From Halorarum halophilum (GTDB taxonomy: Archaea; Halobacteriota; Halobacteria; Halobacteriales; Haloferacaceae): a DNA stretch of 64,000 bases. The position numbers and the translations under genes were made by a program. The first letter of the stretch is position 1. Every line of letters starts with the position of its first letter. The stretch spans positions 2,666,001-2,730,000 of the forward strand of contig NZ_CP058529.1 in assembly GCF_013401515.1 (NCBI RefSeq). The letters are read 5' to 3'. Under the pieces are notes generated by a model. The model did no database searches and was not told where the DNA came from. It saw only the letters and a program-made list of their open reading frames with translations. Shown here piece after piece: positions 61,334-64,000 of this stretch.

Positions 61334-61432
61334 CGCCCACACCCCCGTCGGCGAACGTCCCAGTCCCGACCGCCGTTCGGCCCGACGGCCGTATCCCCTA
61401 CCCTTTTGACCGCTGCAGGCGACCTGGGGACC

Positions 61433-63295
61433 GTGCCGGTCGCCCCCGAAGTGCTGCTGGTCTTCGCCATCGTGGTCGCCGTGCTGGTGCTGTTCGCCGC
61501 GGAGCCGGTTCCGGTGGACATCACCGCGCTCGGGTTGCTGGTCACGCTGTTGCTCGTCGGGCCCGTCTCCCGGACGCTCGTCGGGGCCGGCCTCCTCGCG
61601 GGCCCGGTCGAACTCGTCTCGGTCGACCAGGGGCTCTCCGGGTTCGCGAACGCGGCGACGCTGACCGTGCTGGCGATGTTCGTCCTCAGCGAGGGCGTCC
61701 GTCGGACCGGAATCGTCCAGCGGCTCGGCGCGTTCATCTCCAGGATCACTCAGGGGGACGAGACGAAACAGCTCGGGGCGACTATCGGCCTCGTCGGCCC
61801 CATCTCGGGCCTCATCAACAACACCGCCGCGGTCGCCATCCTCCTCCCGATGGTGACCGACCTCGCCGACCGGGGGCGGACCTCGCCGTCGAAACTCCTG
61901 CTCCCGCTGTCGTACGCCTCGATGGTCGGCGGGACGCTCACGCTCATCGGCACCTCGACGAACATCCTCGCCTCGGACCTGTACTCGAGGCTGGCGCCCG
62001 AGGCGGTCGCCCGCGAGTTCCGCATGTTCGAGTTCCTCCCGCTCGGCGCCGTCCTGCTGATCATCGGGTCGATCTACCTGCTCACGATCGGCCGCTGGCT
62101 CACCCCGGCGCGCATCGAGCCCCGCGCCGACCTGACCGAGGAGTTCGAGATGGCCGACTACCTCACGGAGGTCGTCGTCCGCCCGGACTCCCCGCTGATC
62201 GGCCAGCGCGTCGAGAACGCCCTCGAGGACACCCCGTTCGACGTCGACCTCGTCCAGCTCATCCGGGACAAGCGGGTGTTCCTCGAACCGCTCGGGCAGA
62301 AGGAGATCCAGGCGGGCGACGTGTTCGCCGTCCGCACCGACCGGGACACGCTGGTCGAACTGCTCGACGTCGAGGGGCTCGACCTCGTCCCCGAGGCGAC
62401 CGTCGACGAGGACGAACTCGAGGCCGCCGAGGGGCCCAAGAACCTCGTCGAGGTCGTCATCGCGCCGGGCTCCTCGCTCGTCGGCGAGTCGCTCGCGACC
62501 GCGAGCTTCCGCCAGCGCTACGACGCGACGGTGCTCGCGTTCCGGCGCGGCGGCGAACTCATCCGCCAGCGGATGGACGACGTCCCCCTGCGGGTCGGCG
62601 ACACGCTGCTCGTGCAGGCGTCTGCCGTGTCGCTCGAACGGCTCGACGCGAACCGGAACTTCATCGTCGCCCAAGAGATCGAACAGCACGACTACCGGGA
62701 GTCGAAGACGCCCGTCGCGGTCGGCATCGTCGGCCTCGTCGTCGCGCTCGCCGCGCTCGGCGTGATGCCCATCGTCGTCTCGGCGCTCGCGGGCGCGCTG
62801 GCGATGGTGCTCACCGGCTGTCTCCGCCCGCCGGAGGTGTACGACGCCGTGCAGTGGGACGTCATCTTCCTGCTCGCGGGCGTCATCCCGCTCGGCATCG
62901 CCATGGAGTCCTCGGGCGCGGCGGGCCTGCTCGCGGACGCGGTCGTCGCCGCCGGCGACGTGCTCCCGCCGCTGCTCCTGCTCGGCACCTTCTACGTCGT
63001 CACGGCGCTGCTCACGAACGTCGTCTCGAACAACGCGAGCGTCGTGCTGATGATCCCCGTCGCCATCGAGGCGGCGGGCACGCTCGGTGCGAACCCCCTC
63101 GCGTTCGCGATGGCGGTCACCTTCGCGGCCAGCACGGCGTTCATGACGCCGGTCGGCTACCAGACGAACCTGTTCGTGTACGGCCCAGGCGGGTACAAGT
63201 TCACCGACTACATCCGCGTCGGCGGCCCGCTGCAGGCGATCTTCGCCGTGGTGACGACGATCGGCGTGGACTTCTTCTTCGGGCTGGGGCTGTAG
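61433..63295 (+). CDS. SLC13/ArsB-type permease with two TrkA-C domains
   Basis: A 620-residue protein from a GTG (MPVAPEVLLVFAIVVAVLVL); a TTG at 61406 lies in the likely TATA element CCTTTTGACC. Helices 1-6 (residues about 5-220) include NNTAAVAILLPMVTDLADRG (substrate-site N-N-T) and LLPLSYASMVGGTLTLIGTS with G-T-x-T-N. Two TrkA-C (RCK_C) domains follow at about 230-430 (VVVRPDSPLIGQRVENALED; VVIAPGSSLVGESLATASFR). The second permease half (440-620) repeats NVVSNNASVVLMIPVAIEAA. It resembles sodium/sulfate or anion transporters with ligand-gated RCK parts; the ion is unknown. Confidence 0.9.
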   Translation: MPVAPEVLLVFAIVVAVLVLFAAEPVPVDITALGLLVTLLLVGPVSRTLVGAGLLAGPVELVSVDQGLSGFANAATLTVLAMFVLSEGVRRTGIVQRLGAFISRITQGDETKQLGATIGLVGPISGLINNTAAVAILLPMVTDLADRGRTSPSKLLLPLSYASMVGGTLTLIGTSTNILASDLYSRLAPEAVAREFRMFEFLPLGAVLLIIGSIYLLTIGRWLTPARIEPRADLTEEFEMADYLTEVVVRPDSPLIGQRVENALEDTPFDVDLVQLIRDKRVFLEPLGQKEIQAGDVFAVRTDRDTLVELLDVEGLDLVPEATVDEDELEAAEGPKNLVEVVIAPGSSLVGESLATASFRQRYDATVLAFRRGGELIRQRMDDVPLRVGDTLLVQASAVSLERLDANRNFIVAQEIEQHDYRESKTPVAVGIVGLVVALAALGVMPIVVSALAGALAMVLTGCLRPPEVYDAVQWDVIFLLAGVIPLGIAMESSGAAGLLADAVVAAGDVLPPLLLLGTFYVVTALLTNVVSNNASVVLMIPVAIEAAGTLGANPLAFAMAVTFAASTAFMTPVGYQTNLFVYGPGGYKFTDYIRVGGPLQAIFAVVTTIGVDFFFGLGL

Positions 63296-63356
63296 CGTCG
63301 CCGGCCGCCGGTGAGAACGAAACGCTTTACCACGATTCGGCTCTTGGTTCGGCTAC

Positions 63357-63429
63357 GGGACCGTGGGTTAGCTTGGTATACTTCGGGCCTTGGGTGCCCG
63401 TGACCCCGGTTCGAATCCGGGCGGTCCCA
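63357..63429 (+). tRNA. tRNA-Pro (UGG)
   Basis: Acceptor GGGACCG (63357-63363) pairs with CGGTCCC (63422-63428) and A73 follows. The anticodon arm CGGGC-CTTGGGT-GCCCG gives TGG at 63391-63393, which reads proline codons. The T arm is CCCGG-TTCGAAT-CCGGG. No intron and no encoded CCA. AACGCTTTACC lies 25-36 bases upstream as a promoter element. Confidence 0.96.
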
Positions 63430-63554
63430 CTCCTTCGACCCATTACAACCCATCGCGAGCCGCGTAAATCGATCGCTAACGACGCTCTCGAACCCCCCTT
63501 CAGTTCCGGTGGAAGGCGACACTTCTTACCTGATGAGCCAGTAACAACGTTCTA

Positions 63555-64000
63555 ATGAGTCAGATGGAGCGCCAGGAACTCGACCAGTTCCTGAGTTTCT
63601 ACCGCACGTACTACGGCGACGAGATCGCCTCGCTCGCCCAGCGGTACCCGAAGGAGCAACGCTCGCTCCACGTCGAGTTCGACGACCTCTACACGTTCGA
63701 CCCCGACCTCGCCGAGCGCTACCTCCAGCACCCCGAGGACATGAGCCGCGTCGCCGAGGAGGCGCTCCGCACGTACGACCTCCCGGTCGACATCTCGCTC
63801 GGGCAGGCCCACGTCCGGATGCGCGGCCTGCCGCGCGAGCGCACGATCGACATCCGGAACATCCGGGTGCAGGATGACCACATCGGCTCGATGGTCGCCG
63901 TCCAGGGTATCGTTCGGAAGGCGACCGACGTGCGCCCGAAGGTGACCGAGGCGGCGTTCGAGTGCCAGCGGTGCGGGACGATGACGTACATCCCGCAGGC
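63555..64000 (+). CDS. mcm: Minichromosome maintenance helicase (5' part, cut by window edge)
   Basis: About 148 residues are visible from the ATG of MSQMERQELDQFLSFYRTYY. The sequence matches the N-terminal A domain (DLYTFDPDLAERYLQHPEDM) and the start of the OB fold (RGLPRERTIDIRNIRVQDD, GSMVAVQGIVRKATDVRPKV) with the first Zn-finger Cys pair ECQRCGTMTYIPQ. MCM is the replicative 3'-5' DNA helicase, a hexamer. The AAA+ part lies beyond the window. TTCTTACC is 25-33 bases before the ATG. Haloarchaeal mcm genes may hold inteins further on; none can be seen here. Confidence 0.96.
   Translation, partial: MSQMERQELDQFLSFYRTYYGDEIASLAQRYPKEQRSLHVEFDDLYTFDPDLAERYLQHPEDMSRVAEEALRTYDLPVDISLGQAHVRMRGLPRERTIDIRNIRVQDDHIGSMVAVQGIVRKATDVRPKVTEAAFECQRCGTMTYIPQ

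Overview
The window looks like a piece of a haloarchaeal (class Halobacteria) main chromosome. GC is very high, third codon positions are almost all G or C, and the predicted proteins are acidic. Many genes begin at or within a few bases of the expected transcription start, with a TATA-like box 25-32 bases upstream. The gene set is archaeal: replication factor C small subunit, MCM, RPA plus its associated protein, a SAMP2-like ubiquitin-like modifier, Trm1, Tfx, Lrp and a class of glutamine synthetase typical of haloarchaea. The genus cannot be named from the sequence alone. Many long open frames lie opposite or out of phase with real genes; they are GC-bias shadows and are left out.

Layout. 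1-12,100: FMN reductase fragment, phosphohexomutase, GNAT + SAMP2 pair, bactofilin-like membrane protein, RFC small subunit, membrane-anchored HTH regulator, phosphoesterase, CDF metal transporter, PiT phosphate transporter, CBS/CNNM membrane protein, and a tight glutaredoxin - peroxiredoxin-like - Sua5 operon. 12,100-20,800: solitary Cas4-like protein, DUF1428-type protein, a 574-base gene-free stretch packed with hairpins, a haloarchaeal HTH protein, a membrane Hdr-like iron-sulfur oxidoreductase, methyltransferase, ferredoxin, and two related secreted proteins. 20,800-31,430: acyl-CoA dehydrogenase, amidotransferase, alpha/beta hydrolase, threonine aldolase, TspO, a triple-GAF sensor kinase and AlaS. 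31,430-34,850: an AT-richer island with an asparagine-synthetase-like gene and a broken NosD-type beta-helix gene. 34,850-48,600: MazG-like pyrophosphatase, M29 aminopeptidase, CAP-domain protein, divergent lrp/glnA, BrkB-PAP2 pair, Trm1, SWIM, TRAM and Tfx proteins, and a manC-type nucleotidyltransferase. 48,600-64,000: rpa/rpa-associated operon, RHH protein, tRNA-His, PQQ propeller, tRNA-like remnant, GNAT, acyl-CoA ligase, site-2 protease, cupin, lipoprotein, archaeal SF2 helicase, SLC13/TrkA-C permease, tRNA-Pro and the 5' part of mcm.

Most of the window is core chromosome (replication and repair, tRNA and translation quality, nitrogen, redox, transport). No intact insertion sequence, CRISPR array or prophage is visible. 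The parts most worth a second look are: the hairpin array at 13.4-13.9 kb; a 98-base dispersed repeat present twice (23.9 and 50.4 kb); the Cas4-like protein whose nuclease core appears degenerate; the cysteine-free peroxiredoxin-like protein coupled to a CPYC glutaredoxin; the broken genes at 33.4-34.8 and 44.1-44.6 kb; and a possible split of an archaeal helicase into two loci.
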